Counted from the first letter of the stretch, positions 19,089-27,956 are shown. The stretch is 64,000 bases of DNA from Chelatococcus reniformis (GCF_014640075.1 NZ_BMGG01000007.1:424053-488052); one strand, 5' to 3'. A program made the numbers and translations. The notes: a model not told the origin generated them from the letters alone.

Positions 19089-20390
19089 TCAATTGAGGTT
19101 CGTCAGCGTCCCTGGCCGGAGGGTGCCTGCCCGTACGCGCGCCTGCGCGCCGGGCGGCAACAGTCGCGCGCGAGCATGCTCGAACGTCGGCCGGCCGGCC
19201 TTGAGGCCGAGCAGCGGCTGGGCGATCTCGCCCACCGCCTCCGTGGCCGTCACCGCGTCGAGCACCACCAGATCGGCGGGATGGCCGACCGCGAGGCCGT
19301 AGTCGGTCAGGCGCAGGAGCCGCGCCGGCGCCGTGGTGACGAGGTCGAGGCAGGCTCCGATCTCGCTTGGATCGACGTGCGCCACATGGGCGTAGAAATT
19401 GGCCATGCGCAAGAGCGAGGCATCGCCGAACGGCGTGAACGGGTTGAGGATGTTGTTGGAGGCGATCGAGCAGACGACGCCGCGGGCGGCGAGGCGGTGG
19501 GCCGGCGTCAGCCCGCGCGGCGCGCTGTGGCTCGCGTCCCGGCCCATCAGATAGACGTCCGTCGCCGGGAGCACCGTCACCGCGACGCCGGCCTCGGCCA
19601 GCTGGTCGGCGATGCGGTCGCGCTCGCCTGCCGGCAGCGCCGACAGCTTGGTGACGTGGCCGACGGCGACGCGCCGGCCATAGCCGTGCCGCCGGGTCTG
19701 GCGGACGATCTCGTCGAGGTGCATCCACGTGGGATCGAGGTCGAAGTCGAGGTGAAAGTCCAGGTCGACGTCGAAGCGGGCCGCCAACTCGAACAGGCGG
19801 CCGATCTGCCCATGCGGATCGCTGTCGGTGTAAGGGCAGCCGCCCAGCGCATCGGCACCGGCCGCGAGCGCCTCCGCGAGCAGGTCCTCGGTGCCGGGAT
19901 CGTTGGTCAGCCCCTCTTGCGGAAAGGCGCAGATGGAGAGGTCGAGCGCCCAGCGATAGTCCCGCCGCAGCGCCTTGATTGCCTCGAAGCTGCGTAAGCC
20001 GGCGCGGGGATCCACCTCCACGTGGGTGCGCATGCGCGTGGTGCCCTTGGCGATGGCCGTGTCGAGCACCCGCGCCCCGCGCGCGTAGACATCGTCGGCC
20101 GTGAACGACGGCTTCAGCGCCGCCACCGCCCTGATCGCGGCGGCGAGGTCGGCGTGCCCGTGGCCGCAGCGACCCAGGATGCAGGCCTTGTCGAGATGGA
20201 TGTGCGTCTCGACGAAGCCGGCGATCACCAGGCGGCCGCCCGCATCGCGCTCGGGCGCCAGCGCATCGAGGCGCGGCGCGAGGGCGGCGATCCGTCCGTC
20301 GCGGATACCGATGTCGATCGGCTCGCTGCCGCTCTGGACGACGGCCCGGCGCACGATGAGATCGAAGGCGGAACCAGGGTCCGTCTGCAT
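19089..20390 (-). CDS. amidohydrolase, cytosine deaminase-like
   Basis: A 433-residue metal-dependent amidohydrolase with the cytosine-deaminase/AtzC-like layout: a beta-sandwich N terminus (FDLIVRRAVVQSG...PIDIGIRDGRIAAL), then the HxH metal site in GFVETHIHLDKACI, TTRMRTHVEVDP, HLDFDLDP, VGHVTKLSALP and a late SNNILNPFTPFGDAS where the metal-ligand Asp would be carried on a different position. It closes with the sandwich (VGHPADLVVLDA). Such enzymes hydrolyse C-N bonds of N-heterocycles or cyclic amides. It is divergent from the NTF2-like gene with an operator-like TTGCATGCACTT between them, which ties it to the GntR/ABC cluster. Substrate is not predictable from sequence. Confidence 0.88.
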   Translation of the reverse strand: MQTDPGSAFDLIVRRAVVQSGSEPIDIGIRDGRIAALAPRLDALAPERDAGGRLVIAGFVETHIHLDKACILGRCGHGHADLAAAIRAVAALKPSFTADDVYARGARVLDTAIAKGTTRMRTHVEVDPRAGLRSFEAIKALRRDYRWALDLSICAFPQEGLTNDPGTEDLLAEALAAGADALGGCPYTDSDPHGQIGRLFELAARFDVDLDFHLDFDLDPTWMHLDEIVRQTRRHGYGRRVAVGHVTKLSALPAGERDRIADQLAEAGVAVTVLPATDVYLMGRDASHSAPRGLTPAHRLAARGVVCSIASNNILNPFTPFGDASLLRMANFYAHVAHVDPSEIGACLDLVTTAPARLLRLTDYGLAVGHPADLVVLDAVTATEAVGEIAQPLLGLKAGRPTFEHARARLLPPGAQARVRAGTLRPGTLTNLN

Positions 20391-20488
20391 GGGCGCTCCG
20401 GTGCATTCTACAGACCGCTATAGCCGTCTCGCCGCTGCCTCGCAGGGTCGAATTGTGTGCAGATGAATCTCTATTTTGCCAAAATAAA

Positions 20489-20500
20489 TTGCATGCACTT
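20489..20500. promoter_or_regulatory. candidate GntR operator, copy 1 (TTGCATGCACTT)
   Basis: Contains the perfect palindrome TGCATGCA (20490-20497) in the divergent gap between the amidohydrolase and NTF2-like genes. The same 12-mer recurs at 21936 and 22042 flanking the GntR and ABC genes. Confidence 0.6.
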
Positions 20501-20542
20501 AGTCCGGGGCGGCATTAGCATCGCCGCGTCGAAGGAGTTGCC

Positions 20543-20965
20543 ATGCCGGCCGCGTCCCCTGCCCAGCCACGGCCCGGTCTCGCCGATGCGGAGATCGTGC
20601 GCGCCTATCTCGAAGCCTCCATGATCCCCGATCCCGATGCCGCCGCGGCCTACATGAAGCCCGGGGCGCCGATCACCTTTACCGGCGGGCGCGTGTTCGA
20701 CAGTCCGCGCGGCCCCACGGCCTTCAACAAGGGCCGCTACAAGTGGGTGAAGAAACGCATGGAGCGCTTCGACGTCTGCCCCGCCGAGGGGGAGACCGTC
20801 GTCTACAGCGTCGGCACGCTCTTCGGCGAATGGCCGGATGGCACACCGTTCGAGGGCAATCGCTACATCGATCGCTTCGTCGTGCGCGACGGCCGGATCG
20901 TGCGGATGGACGTGTGGAACGACAGCGCCGAGCGCATCCTGCTCCAGCGCGGCATCACGGCCTGA
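20543..20965 (+). CDS. NTF2-like (SnoaL-type) protein
   Basis: A 140-residue protein with the nuclear-transport-factor-2 cone fold pattern: N-terminal helix (DAEIVRAYLEASMIPDPDAA), a short loop, then strands ending in GTLFGEWPDGTPFEGNRYID and RFVVRDGRIVRMDVWNDSAE. ATG 20543 is preceded by AAGGAG. Proteins of this fold act as small isomerases, dehydratases or hydrolases, or as binding proteins. It lies between the two arms of the catabolic cluster and is controlled, by inference, from the operator at 20489-20500. It may process a product of the neighbouring amidohydrolases; no catalytic residues can be assigned. Confidence 0.8.
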   Translation: MPAASPAQPRPGLADAEIVRAYLEASMIPDPDAAAAYMKPGAPITFTGGRVFDSPRGPTAFNKGRYKWVKKRMERFDVCPAEGETVVYSVGTLFGEWPDGTPFEGNRYIDRFVVRDGRIVRMDVWNDSAERILLQRGITA

Positions 20966-21010
20966 AGCCGATCGAGGACGGGTCGGTTCCGCCGCCTTGC
21001 GCCGGGCCGT

Positions 21011-21820
21011 TCAGCCCGTCCGCAGGCGTGGACGCCCCACCCGCCGCGCCGGCACGGCATCGCGTGCCTCGGCTGCATAGGGGGCCAGGACGCCCATCAG
21101 GTCGAGGCCGTGCGGCTTGCCCGGTCCGACCAGGGCCCGGCTGGCGACCGATTCCAGATGGTGGCCCATGAGCTCCATCACCCGATCGGTATCCCCGGCG
21201 GCCAGAGCGGCGATGACCAGGCGGTGCTCGTTGATGGCGCATTCGGATGAGTGCGGGCGGCTGTAGAGCGACAACGTCAGGCAGCAGCGGTAAGCCAGTT
21301 CGCTGACGTAGCGGATGAGGATGGGGCTGTTGGTCATCTGCGCCAGCAGCACGTGGAACTCCGTCGCCAGCCGGATCGACACCGCGTCGGGCCCGTCGCG
21401 CGCGGCGTCCTCGAGATCGACATGGGCTTCCAGCTCGGCGAGTTGCGCGCGGCTCAGGCGCCCGGCCAGCTGACGCACCACCAGCCGCTCCATCTCGATG
21501 CGCACGTCGAAGGCATCGCGCGCTTCCTGCCAGCTCGGCGTGGCGACTACGGCGATCCGGTTGCGCCGCAGCTCGATCAGCCCTTCCGCCGCCAACTGCC
21601 CGAGGGCGTGGCGGGCGATGGTGCGGCTGACGCCGAAGCGTTCGCCCAGGGTGTCCTCGGGCAGCTTGGCGCCGGGCTCGAGCGCCTGCTCGATGATGGC
21701 ACGCCTCAGCGCCCGGCAGATGGTTCCGACCTTGTCGCCGGCATCCAGCGCGTTGTCCTTGCCGCGTGCCATGGCCGAGTCTCGCGTGGCTGGAGGTATT
21801 TCGCCATCGGGTGGGATCAT
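21011..21820 (-). CDS. GntR-family (FCD subfamily) transcriptional regulator
   Basis: A GntR/FadR-type regulator of about 250-270 residues. The N-terminal winged helix contains RALRRAIIEQALEPGAKLPE, TLGERFGVSRTIARHALGQL and AAEGLIELRRNRIAVV, the GntR hallmark. An all-helical FCD ligand-binding domain follows (FDVRIEMERLVVRQLAG, FHVLLAQMTNSPILIRYVSE, EHRLVIAALAAGDTDRVMEL MGHH), with the usual metal-binding His/Asp pattern. ATG 21820 is given; ATG 21772 is equally possible since neither has a strong ribosome-binding site. It sits between the NTF2-like gene and the ABC importer, and three TTGCATGCACTT sites flank these genes, so it most likely represses the cluster and itself until its substrate appears. 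Confidence 0.9.
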   Translation of the reverse strand: MIPPDGEIPPATRDSAMARGKDNALDAGDKVGTICRALRRAIIEQALEPGAKLPEDTLGERFGVSRTIARHALGQLAAEGLIELRRNRIAVVATPSWQEARDAFDVRIEMERLVVRQLAGRLSRAQLAELEAHVDLEDAARDGPDAVSIRLATEFHVLLAQMTNSPILIRYVSELAYRCCLTLSLYSRPHSSECAINEHRLVIAALAAGDTDRVMELMGHHLESVASRALVGPGKPHGLDLMGVLAPYAAEARDAVPARRVGRPRLRTG

Positions 21821-21935
21821 CAAATGGCGGGCATGCTCAGAATCTTTTTTTGCGCCTGGATGAGTCCATCGCCAGGGTCACTTACCTCCCGGCTGGGCCT
21901 CGAGGCAAGACGGCGCGCTGACGGGCGATAGGCAA

Positions 21936-21947
21936 TTGCATGCACTT
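21936..21947. promoter_or_regulatory. candidate GntR operator, copy 2 (TTGCATGCACTT)
   Basis: Identical 12-mer to copies 1 and 3, with palindromic core 21937-21944. It lies in the divergent gap between the GntR gene and the ABC genes, about 115 bases upstream of the regulator's start and of the ABC start. Confidence 0.6.
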
Positions 21948-22041
21948 TTCCGGGCAGACTGCACAAGTTTAAGCCGGCCGAGGACGACCTCCCCCGTGCC
22001 ACGAAGCTTGCGGTGAGAGCCCATTCACCCTGGCCTCGCAC

Positions 22042-22053
22042 TTGCATGCACTT
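22042..22053. promoter_or_regulatory. candidate GntR operator, copy 3 (TTGCATGCACTT)
   Basis: The third copy, with core 22043-22050, lies 5-16 bases before the preferred start of the ABC ATPase gene. An operator here argues against starts at 22013 or 22046. It would block transcription initiation or early elongation. Confidence 0.58.
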
Positions 22054-22057
22054 TGTC

Positions 22058-22927
22058 ATGATGCACGCGCCACTCACAGCAATCGAGGCGGAGACGGCGG
22101 CGCGGTCCCGCGCCGCGGCGATCGCCGTGGAGTTGTCGGCCGCCGCCGTGACCTTCGGGCAGGGCGAGCGCGCGGTGGCGGCCCTCCAGGCGACGGAACT
22201 GCGCATTCCCGACGGGGAGTTCGTCGCCCTCGTCGGTCCCTCCGGCTGCGGCAAGTCGACGATCCTGAAGCTCGCGGCCGGCTTGGTGCGGCCAAGTGCC
22301 GGCGTCGTCGTGGTCGGCGGACGCGAGGTCGCGGCCAAGGCCCTGCGCATCGGCATGGCCTTCCAGAATCCGACCATGCTGCCGTGGCTGACGATCGAGC
22401 AGAACGTCATGCTGCCGCTGAAGATCGTCGAGCCCTACCGGTCGCAGTTTCGGCGCCAGCGCAAAGCCTCGTTCCGCGACAAGGCGCATGCGCTGCTGGC
22501 GCAGGTGGGCCTGACGGGCTTTGCCACGCGCTACCCCTGGCAGTTGTCGGGCGGCATGCTGCAACGGGCCAATCTGTGCCGGGCGCTGATCCACGAGCCG
22601 CGCCTGCTGCTGCTCGACGAGCCCTTCGGCGCCCTCGATCAGTTCACGCGCGAGGAGCTGTGGAGCATCTTGCAGGATCTGTGGCTCGTCCATCGCCCCA
22701 CCGTCCTGCTGGTCACCCACGACCTGCGCGAGGCCGGCTTCCTCGCCAACCGCATCTGCGTCATGAGCGCCCGCCCCGGCCGCATCATCGACGACAGCGC
22801 CGTCGCCTTCGCGCGCCCGCGCACCATCGCTATGACCTTCGAGCCGGATTTCGTCGCCCTCAACCAGCGCCTGCGCGACCTCATCACCGACGCGCGCCGC
22901 GCCGCGCCCGCGCCGTCGGAGGCCTGA
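22058..22927 (+). CDS. ABC transporter ATPase, NitT/TauT type
   Basis: An ATPase of about 289 residues. Walker A is GPSGCGKST, the Q-loop is FQNPTMLPWLT, the signature is LSGGM LQRANLC, Walker B is LLLLDEPFGALD and the switch histidine is in LLVTHDLREA. The pattern matches SsuB/TauB/ThiZ-type subunits of importers for nitrate, sulfonates, taurine or pyrimidine precursors. ATG 22058 is preferred because the upstream ATG 22046 lies inside the operator; ATG 22061 is also possible. The permease starts two bases after its stop. It energises uptake with the following permease and periplasmic binding protein. Confidence 0.92.
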   Translation: MMHAPLTAIEAETAARSRAAAIAVELSAAAVTFGQGERAVAALQATELRIPDGEFVALVGPSGCGKSTILKLAAGLVRPSAGVVVVGGREVAAKALRIGMAFQNPTMLPWLTIEQNVMLPLKIVEPYRSQFRRQRKASFRDKAHALLAQVGLTGFATRYPWQLSGGMLQRANLCRALIHEPRLLLLDEPFGALDQFTREELWSILQDLWLVHRPTVLLVTHDLREAGFLANRICVMSARPGRIIDDSAVAFARPRTIAMTFEPDFVALNQRLRDLITDARRAAPAPSEA

Positions 22928-22929
22928 CC

Positions 22930-23709
22930 ATGCCGCGACCCGAGATCCGCCAGAAGCTCGCCTCGGCGGGGCTGATCGTGCTGTTCTTCGTCGGCTGGGA
23001 GGTCTTCTGCGTCGTCTCCGGCATGTCGGACCTGATCCTGCCGCGGCCCTCGCAGGTCTTCGTCACGCTGGTCCAGCGCCTGCCGGTGCTGTGGCCGCAT
23101 ATCGTGCAGACCCTTGTCACCACGATGATCGGCTTCATCCTGGGGGTGGCGCTCGGCATCCTGCTCGGCGCCTTGATCGGCGTCTCCAAGACGGCCTATG
23201 ACACCGTCTATCCCCTGCTCATCGGTTTCTCGTCGATCCCCAAGGTCGCGGTCGTGCCGATCTTCGTGCTGTGGTTCGGCTCGGGCACCGTGCCGGCGGT
23301 GCTCACCGCGCTGGCCATCTGCTTCTTTCCGATCGTGGTCAACATCGCCACCGGCCTCGCCACCACCGAGCCGGAGCTGGAAGACGTTCTCAAGGCGCTG
23401 GGGGCCAGCAAGTTCGACATCCTGTGGAACGTCGGCCTGCCGCGCACCATGCCGTTCTTCTTCGCCTCGCTGAAGGTTGCCATCACCTACGCCTTCGTCG
23501 GCACGGTGCTGGCCGAGACGGTCGCCTCCAACCGCGGCATCGGCAACGTGATGATGAGCGCCTCGTCGAACTTCAACGTGCCGCTGCTGTTCGCCGGCCT
23601 GTTCATCCTCGCCGCGCTCGGTGTCGCCCTCTACGTCGCCTTCTCGCTCATCGAGGCGCGGGTGACCGGGTGGGCGACGCGCCGCAACGACCTCGCCGCC
23701 GCCGCGTGA
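22930..23709 (+). CDS. ABC transporter permease, NitT/TauT type
   Basis: A 259-residue inner-membrane permease with about six transmembrane helices, starting at ATG 22930 just after the ATPase stop. The motif ALGASKFDILWNVGLPRTMP is the EAA-type loop that contacts the ATPase. Opening residues (LASAGLIVLFFVGWEVFCVV) and the LPRPSQVFVTL segment match SsuC/TauC relatives. Length and topology are normal for the family. It works as a homodimer with the neighbouring ATPase and binding protein. Confidence 0.92.
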   Translation: MPRPEIRQKLASAGLIVLFFVGWEVFCVVSGMSDLILPRPSQVFVTLVQRLPVLWPHIVQTLVTTMIGFILGVALGILLGALIGVSKTAYDTVYPLLIGFSSIPKVAVVPIFVLWFGSGTVPAVLTALAICFFPIVVNIATGLATTEPELEDVLKALGASKFDILWNVGLPRTMPFFFASLKVAITYAFVGTVLAETVASNRGIGNVMMSASSNFNVPLLFAGLFILAALGVALYVAFSLIEARVTGWATRRNDLAAAA

Positions 23710-23736
23710 GGCGCAGGCGTCACCAAGGAGGGCAAG

Positions 23737-24762
23737 ATGTTGAAACGATTGGCGGCAATAGTCATCGCCGGCGGGCTGCTTGCGACCGCCGCTCGAGCCG
23801 ACGAGGTGAAGATCAAGTTCACGCTCGGCTGGAAGACACAGGGCAGCGATGCGGCGTTTTTCTACGCCAAGGACAAGGGCTACTTCAAGGATGAGGGCCT
23901 CGATGTGGTCATCGACCAGGGCGAGGGATCGGGCGCCACGGTGACGCGCATCATGTCTGGCGCTTACGATGCCGGCTTCGGCGACGTCAACGCCATCATT
24001 CAGAACGCCTCGGCCAAGCCGGACGAGGCCCCCGTCATGGTCTACATGATGTGGAACCGGCCGCCCTTCGCCGTCGTCTCCAAGACCGCGAGCGGCATCG
24101 CCGGCCCCAAGGATCTGGAGGGCCGCACTCTGGGCGGCGCCCAGGGCACGCCCACGACCCGCCTGCTGACGGTGTTCGCCCGCACGAACGGCCTCGACAT
24201 GGAGAAGATCAAGCTCTCCAACATGGCGCCCAACCTGCAAGAGCCGATGCTGATCAAGGGCGACATCGACGCCGCCCTGGTCTTCAATATCACCAGTTAC
24301 TTCAACCTGGTGCTGAACCGGCAGGATCCGGACAAGGACTTCAAGTGGCTCACCTTCGGCGACTACGGACTTGATCTCTACTCCAACGGCGTGATGGTGT
24401 CGCGCAAGCTGCTGGCTTCCAATCCCAAGGCTGTGGCCGGCCTGGTGCGCGCCATCAACAAGGCGACGATCGCCATCGCCAAGGATCAGAACGCCGGCAT
24501 GGCGGCGGTCGTCAACTTCGATAATCTGGTCAACGAGCCTGTCGAGAAGCGCCGTTTGCAGTATTCGTTCGACAAGCTCATCATCTCGCCCGAGATGAAG
24601 GAGATCGGCATCGGCGACGTCAAGGACGACCGCATGGCGCGCGCCATCGGCATCGTCGTCGAGGGCTATCAGCTGGCGCGCGCGCCGAAGCCGGAGGAGA
24701 TCTTCTCGCGCCAGTTCCTGCCGCCGCGCACGGAGCGCGACCTCGTCTACGTGGCGAACTGA
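23737..24762 (+). CDS. ABC transporter substrate-binding protein, NitT/TauT (NMT1/THI5-like) type
   Basis: A 341-residue periplasmic binding protein with a signal peptide (MLKRLAAIVIAGGLLATAARA). The mature part starts VKIKFTLGWKTQGSDAAFFY, then AKDKGYFKDEGLDVVIDQGE and GSGATVTRIMSGAYDAGFGD, the pattern of NMT1/THI5-like proteins that bind nitrate, sulfonates, thiamine precursors and other small nitrogen compounds. An AAGGAGG-type site precedes ATG 23737. It completes an importer (ATPase, permease, binding protein) under the candidate GntR operators. The ligand is not predictable, though the two amidohydrolases suggest an N-containing ring or amide. Confidence 0.93.
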   Translation: MLKRLAAIVIAGGLLATAARADEVKIKFTLGWKTQGSDAAFFYAKDKGYFKDEGLDVVIDQGEGSGATVTRIMSGAYDAGFGDVNAIIQNASAKPDEAPVMVYMMWNRPPFAVVSKTASGIAGPKDLEGRTLGGAQGTPTTRLLTVFARTNGLDMEKIKLSNMAPNLQEPMLIKGDIDAALVFNITSYFNLVLNRQDPDKDFKWLTFGDYGLDLYSNGVMVSRKLLASNPKAVAGLVRAINKATIAIAKDQNAGMAAVVNFDNLVNEPVEKRRLQYSFDKLIISPEMKEIGIGDVKDDRMARAIGIVVEGYQLARAPKPEEIFSRQFLPPRTERDLVYVAN

Positions 24763-24878
24763 GACCCGGCCGGGATGACGTCTCTTCCCCCTCCTTCGGC
24801 CGAGCCCGTGCGGCGCCCGAGGGGAACTCTCGCGGCGCCGACCAAGGACCGGCGCCGTCGGCACGACACCGCGAAATC

Positions 24879-26318
24879 ATGACGACCCGGGTCGCGGCCA
24901 GCCATCTGTTCGCAGATGCCGAGCGCGGCGTCCTCGCCGATGTCGCGCTCGAACACGCGGCCGGCCGCATCACCGGCCTGGAGGCCGGCCAGCCGGTCGC
25001 CGGCCCGCGCCGCTTCGTTGTCCCGGCGCTGGTCAACGCCCACGATCACGGCCGCCCGGCCATGGCCTCCTTCGGCGCCGGTGGCATGCCGCTGGAGACC
25101 TGGATCGCCCGCTCCGCCTTCGGCGCGCCGCCGGAGCCCTATCTGGCCACGGCGGTGCCGCTTGCCCGTGCCGCCCGCGCGGGCTGCGGCGCAATGATGA
25201 TCCACTACACGCGGCCGAGCGGCACCATGGCGCTGGTGGACGAGGCCCGCGCCATTGCCCGGGCGGCGGGGGACGTCGGCATACGCCTCGCCTTCGCGCT
25301 CGCCGTGCGCGACCGGAATCCGCTGGTCTACGGTGATGGAGCGGCGGTGCTGGCGCAACTGCCCGCCGAGGGGCGCCGCGCCGTCGAAGAGCTGTTCGTG
25401 CGCCCCGCGATGGCGCCCCGCGCCTATGTCGAGCTGGTCGACGCCATCGCCGCGGCGATCGCCGGCCCGACGGTCGACGTGCAGTTCGGGCCGGCCGGCG
25501 TGCAATGGTGCTCGCCGCCCATGCTGGAGGCCATCGCCGCCCATTCGGCCCGCACCGGCCGGCGCGTGCACATGCATCTGCTCGAGACCGTCTACCAGCG
25601 CGCCTGGGCCGACCGCACGTTTCCCGGCGGAATCGTCGCCTATCTCAGGGACATCGGCCTCCTGTCCGAGCGGCTGACGTTGGCCCATTGCACCCATGCG
25701 CGGCCCGACGAACTCGATCTCATCGCCGCGGCCGGCGCTACCATCGTCACCAACTTCAGCTCCAACCTGCACCTGCGGTCCGGCCTGGCACCCATTGCCG
25801 AGGCCCACCGGCGCGGCTGCCGCATCGCCGTCGGCATCGACGGCGTCGCCCTCGATGAGGACGACGATGCCATCCGCGAGATGCGCTTGGTCCAGCTCGT
25901 GCACGACGGCGTCGGATTCGGGCGGACGTGGAGCCCGGCGGAGTTCCTGGCGCTGGCGCTGCGCGACGGACGGCGGGCCGTCGGCGCGCCCGGGGACGGA
26001 CGGCTCGTGCCGGGCGCGCCCGCCGATTTCGCGGTCCTCGATCTCGACCGGCTCGATCGCGACGCGATCATGCCCGTCGATCCGCTCGACCTCATGTTCG
26101 CCCGGGGCAACACATCCTGCGTGCGCGACGTCGTGGTCGACGGCCGCACCATCGTCCGCGACGGCCGGCCGACCGGCATCGACTTGGCCGCGGCAGAAGC
26201 CGAGCTGCGTGCGCGGTTTCGCGCCGCCTTGCCCCGCTATGCTGCGCTCGAGCGGCACTGGCGCCCGTTCGACGCCGCGCTCACGGAGTGGTTCCGCAGC
26301 TATTGCGGCTGCGCGTAA
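24879..26318 (+). CDS. amidohydrolase, deaminase/chlorohydrolase type
   Basis: A 479-residue amidohydrolase-superfamily enzyme. The metal site is visible as NAHDH (HxH), then HMHLLET, LAHCTHA and the ligand Asp in AVGIDGVALDEDDDA. The motif order and the DEDDD segment resemble cytosine/guanine deaminases and triazine hydrolases (AtzB/TrzN-type). The closing beta-sandwich reads VPGAPADFAVLDLDRL. It follows the ABC genes by about 115 bases in the same direction, so it is probably in the same regulon. Together with the leftward amidohydrolase it suggests stepwise C-N hydrolysis of an imported heterocycle. Substrate unknown. Confidence 0.88.
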   Translation: MTTRVAASHLFADAERGVLADVALEHAAGRITGLEAGQPVAGPRRFVVPALVNAHDHGRPAMASFGAGGMPLETWIARSAFGAPPEPYLATAVPLARAARAGCGAMMIHYTRPSGTMALVDEARAIARAAGDVGIRLAFALAVRDRNPLVYGDGAAVLAQLPAEGRRAVEELFVRPAMAPRAYVELVDAIAAAIAGPTVDVQFGPAGVQWCSPPMLEAIAAHSARTGRRVHMHLLETVYQRAWADRTFPGGIVAYLRDIGLLSERLTLAHCTHARPDELDLIAAAGATIVTNFSSNLHLRSGLAPIAEAHRRGCRIAVGIDGVALDEDDDAIREMRLVQLVHDGVGFGRTWSPAEFLALALRDGRRAVGAPGDGRLVPGAPADFAVLDLDRLDRDAIMPVDPLDLMFARGNTSCVRDVVVDGRTIVRDGRPTGIDLAAAEAELRARFRAALPRYAALERHWRPFDAALTEWFRSYCGCA

Positions 26319-26327
26319 GAGCGCGGC

Positions 26328-27956
26328 CTATCCGGGATAGACGGGCCGGTAGGCGGCCGCGCGGATGTGGGCGGCGATGTCGTCCGGCCGCGGCACACGG
26401 GCCAGCCCCTTGTCGAAGATGCACGTGGCGATGCGCTCGGCGACGTGCAGCGAGGCCTCGAAGATGGCGCTTTGCGGTGGATAGATCAGGCCGGTCGCCA
26501 GGTTATCGTCGGTCACCTGCTCGGCGACGGCCTTGGCGGCGACGATGAACATGTCCTCGGTGACACGCGTGGCTTCGGTGGCGTAGACCGCCATGCCCAT
26601 GGCGGGAAAGATGTAGACGTTGTTGCCCTGCCCCGGCACGAAGGTCCTGCCGGCCAGTTCGACCGGCGGGAAGGGGCTGCCGCTGGCGAAAATGGCGCGG
26701 CCGTCCGACCAGCGATAGGCCTCCTCCGCCGTGCATTCCGAGCGCGAGGTCGGGTTGGAGTAGGGGAAGATGATCGGCCGTTCGTTGATCGCCGCCATGG
26801 CCTCGATCACCTGCTGATTGAACAGCTTGGGCACCGTGCTGACGCCGATAATGGCGGTGGGGCGCAAGGCCTTCACCGCGTCGGCGAAGTTCGAGAGCGG
26901 CGCATGGTCGATGGCGAACGGCTTCTGGAAGTCGGCCAGATCGGGGCGCGAGGTGACCATCAGGCCGTTGATGTCGAACAGCTGGCTGCGGGCCCGGGCC
27001 TGATCGAGCGGCAGGCCTTCGAGCGCCATGGCCTCGCTGATCAGCTCGGCGATGCCCGTTGCGGCGGAGCCGCCGCCCAGGAACAGGAAGCGCTGGTCCG
27101 TCAGCTTGCCGCCGGAGAGGCGCAGCGCGCCGAAGATGCCCGCCAGCGCCACCGCCGCCGTGCCCTGGATGTCGTCGTTATAGGTGCAGATCCTGTCGCG
27201 GAAGCGCTCCAGGATCGGCACGGCGTTGATGTTGGCGAAATCCTCCCATTGGATGCAGCACTTGGGGTAGAGCGCCTCGACCGCCGCGACGAACTCGTCG
27301 ATGAAGGCGAGATAGTCGGCGCCGCGCACCCGCTCCTGCCGCAGGCCGAGGTATAGCGGGTCTTCTTGCAGGTCGTGGTTGTTGGTACCGACGTCCAGCG
27401 TGATGGGAAGGCAGCATTGCGGGGGAACGCCGGCGCAGGCGGTGTAGAGGGCCAGCTTGCCGAGGGGAATGCCCATGCCGCCGACCCCCTGGTCGCCCAG
27501 CCCCAGGATGCGCTCGCCGTCGGTGACAACGATGAAGCGTACGTCGCGCTGGGGCCAGTTGCCGAGAAGTTCCTTGATCCGTCCGCGGGCGGTGATCGGC
27601 AGATACATGCCGCGCGCGCCGCGGAAGATATGGTCGAACTTCTGGCAAGCCTCGCCCACGGTCGGGGTGTAGACCAGCGGCATGAAGGTGGCGGGATCGG
27701 CCATCACCACTGCGAAGAACAGCGTTTCGTTGCGGCCCCGCAGGTCCGACAGCAGCAGATATTTTTGCAGGTCGTTGTCGAGCGCGGCGAGCTCTGCATG
27801 CACGCGTGCGATCTGAAGCTCCAGCGTGCTCATTCCCGGCGGCAACAGTCCCTCGAGGCGACGAGCGCGACGCTCGGGCTCGGTGAAGGCGGAGCCCCTG
27901 TTGACGTGCGGATCGCGCAGCACCCCGTAGCCCGTGCTCGTCACCTGCTCGCTCAT
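26328..27956 (-). CDS. maeA: NAD-dependent malic enzyme
   Basis: A 542-residue malic enzyme. The substrate and metal blocks are YTPTVGEACQKFDHI, ARGMYLPI, VVTDGERILGLGDQGVGGMG, IPLGKLALYTACAG, IQWEDFANINA and TYNDDIQGTAAVA; the cofactor block is FLGGGSAATGIAELI. The length and the SfcA-like N-terminal block favour the NAD-linked malolactic/MaeA type over MaeB. The start is ATG at 27956 with GGGAG eight bases upstream; the frame is open to 28046 but lacks family likeness. It decarboxylates malate to pyruvate with reduction of NAD+. It ends nine bases from the amidohydrolase stop, on the opposite strand. Confidence 0.93.
   Translation of the reverse strand: MSEQVTSTGYGVLRDPHVNRGSAFTEPERRARRLEGLLPPGMSTLELQIARVHAELAALDNDLQKYLLLSDLRGRNETLFFAVVMADPATFMPLVYTPTVGEACQKFDHIFRGARGMYLPITARGRIKELLGNWPQRDVRFIVVTDGERILGLGDQGVGGMGIPLGKLALYTACAGVPPQCCLPITLDVGTNNHDLQEDPLYLGLRQERVRGADYLAFIDEFVAAVEALYPKCCIQWEDFANINAVPILERFRDRICTYNDDIQGTAAVALAGIFGALRLSGGKLTDQRFLFLGGGSAATGIAELISEAMALEGLPLDQARARSQLFDINGLMVTSRPDLADFQKPFAIDHAPLSNFADAVKALRPTAIIGVSTVPKLFNQQVIEAMAAINERPIIFPYSNPTSRSECTAEEAYRWSDGRAIFASGSPFPPVELAGRTFVPGQGNNVYIFPAMGMAVYATEATRVTEDMFIVAAKAVAEQVTDDNLATGLIYPPQSAIFEASLHVAERIATCIFDKGLARVPRPDDIAAHIRAAAYRPVYPG

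Noticed and set aside
22013..22057. Earlier starts (GTG 22013, ATG 22046) for the ABC ATPase
   Set aside because: ATG 22046 lies in the TTGCATGCACTT operator and the upstream residues do not resemble the family.
27797..27804. A further TGCATGCA palindrome inside the malic enzyme gene
   Set aside because: It lacks the flanking TT and CTT shared by the three cluster copies and lies inside a coding sequence; probably chance.
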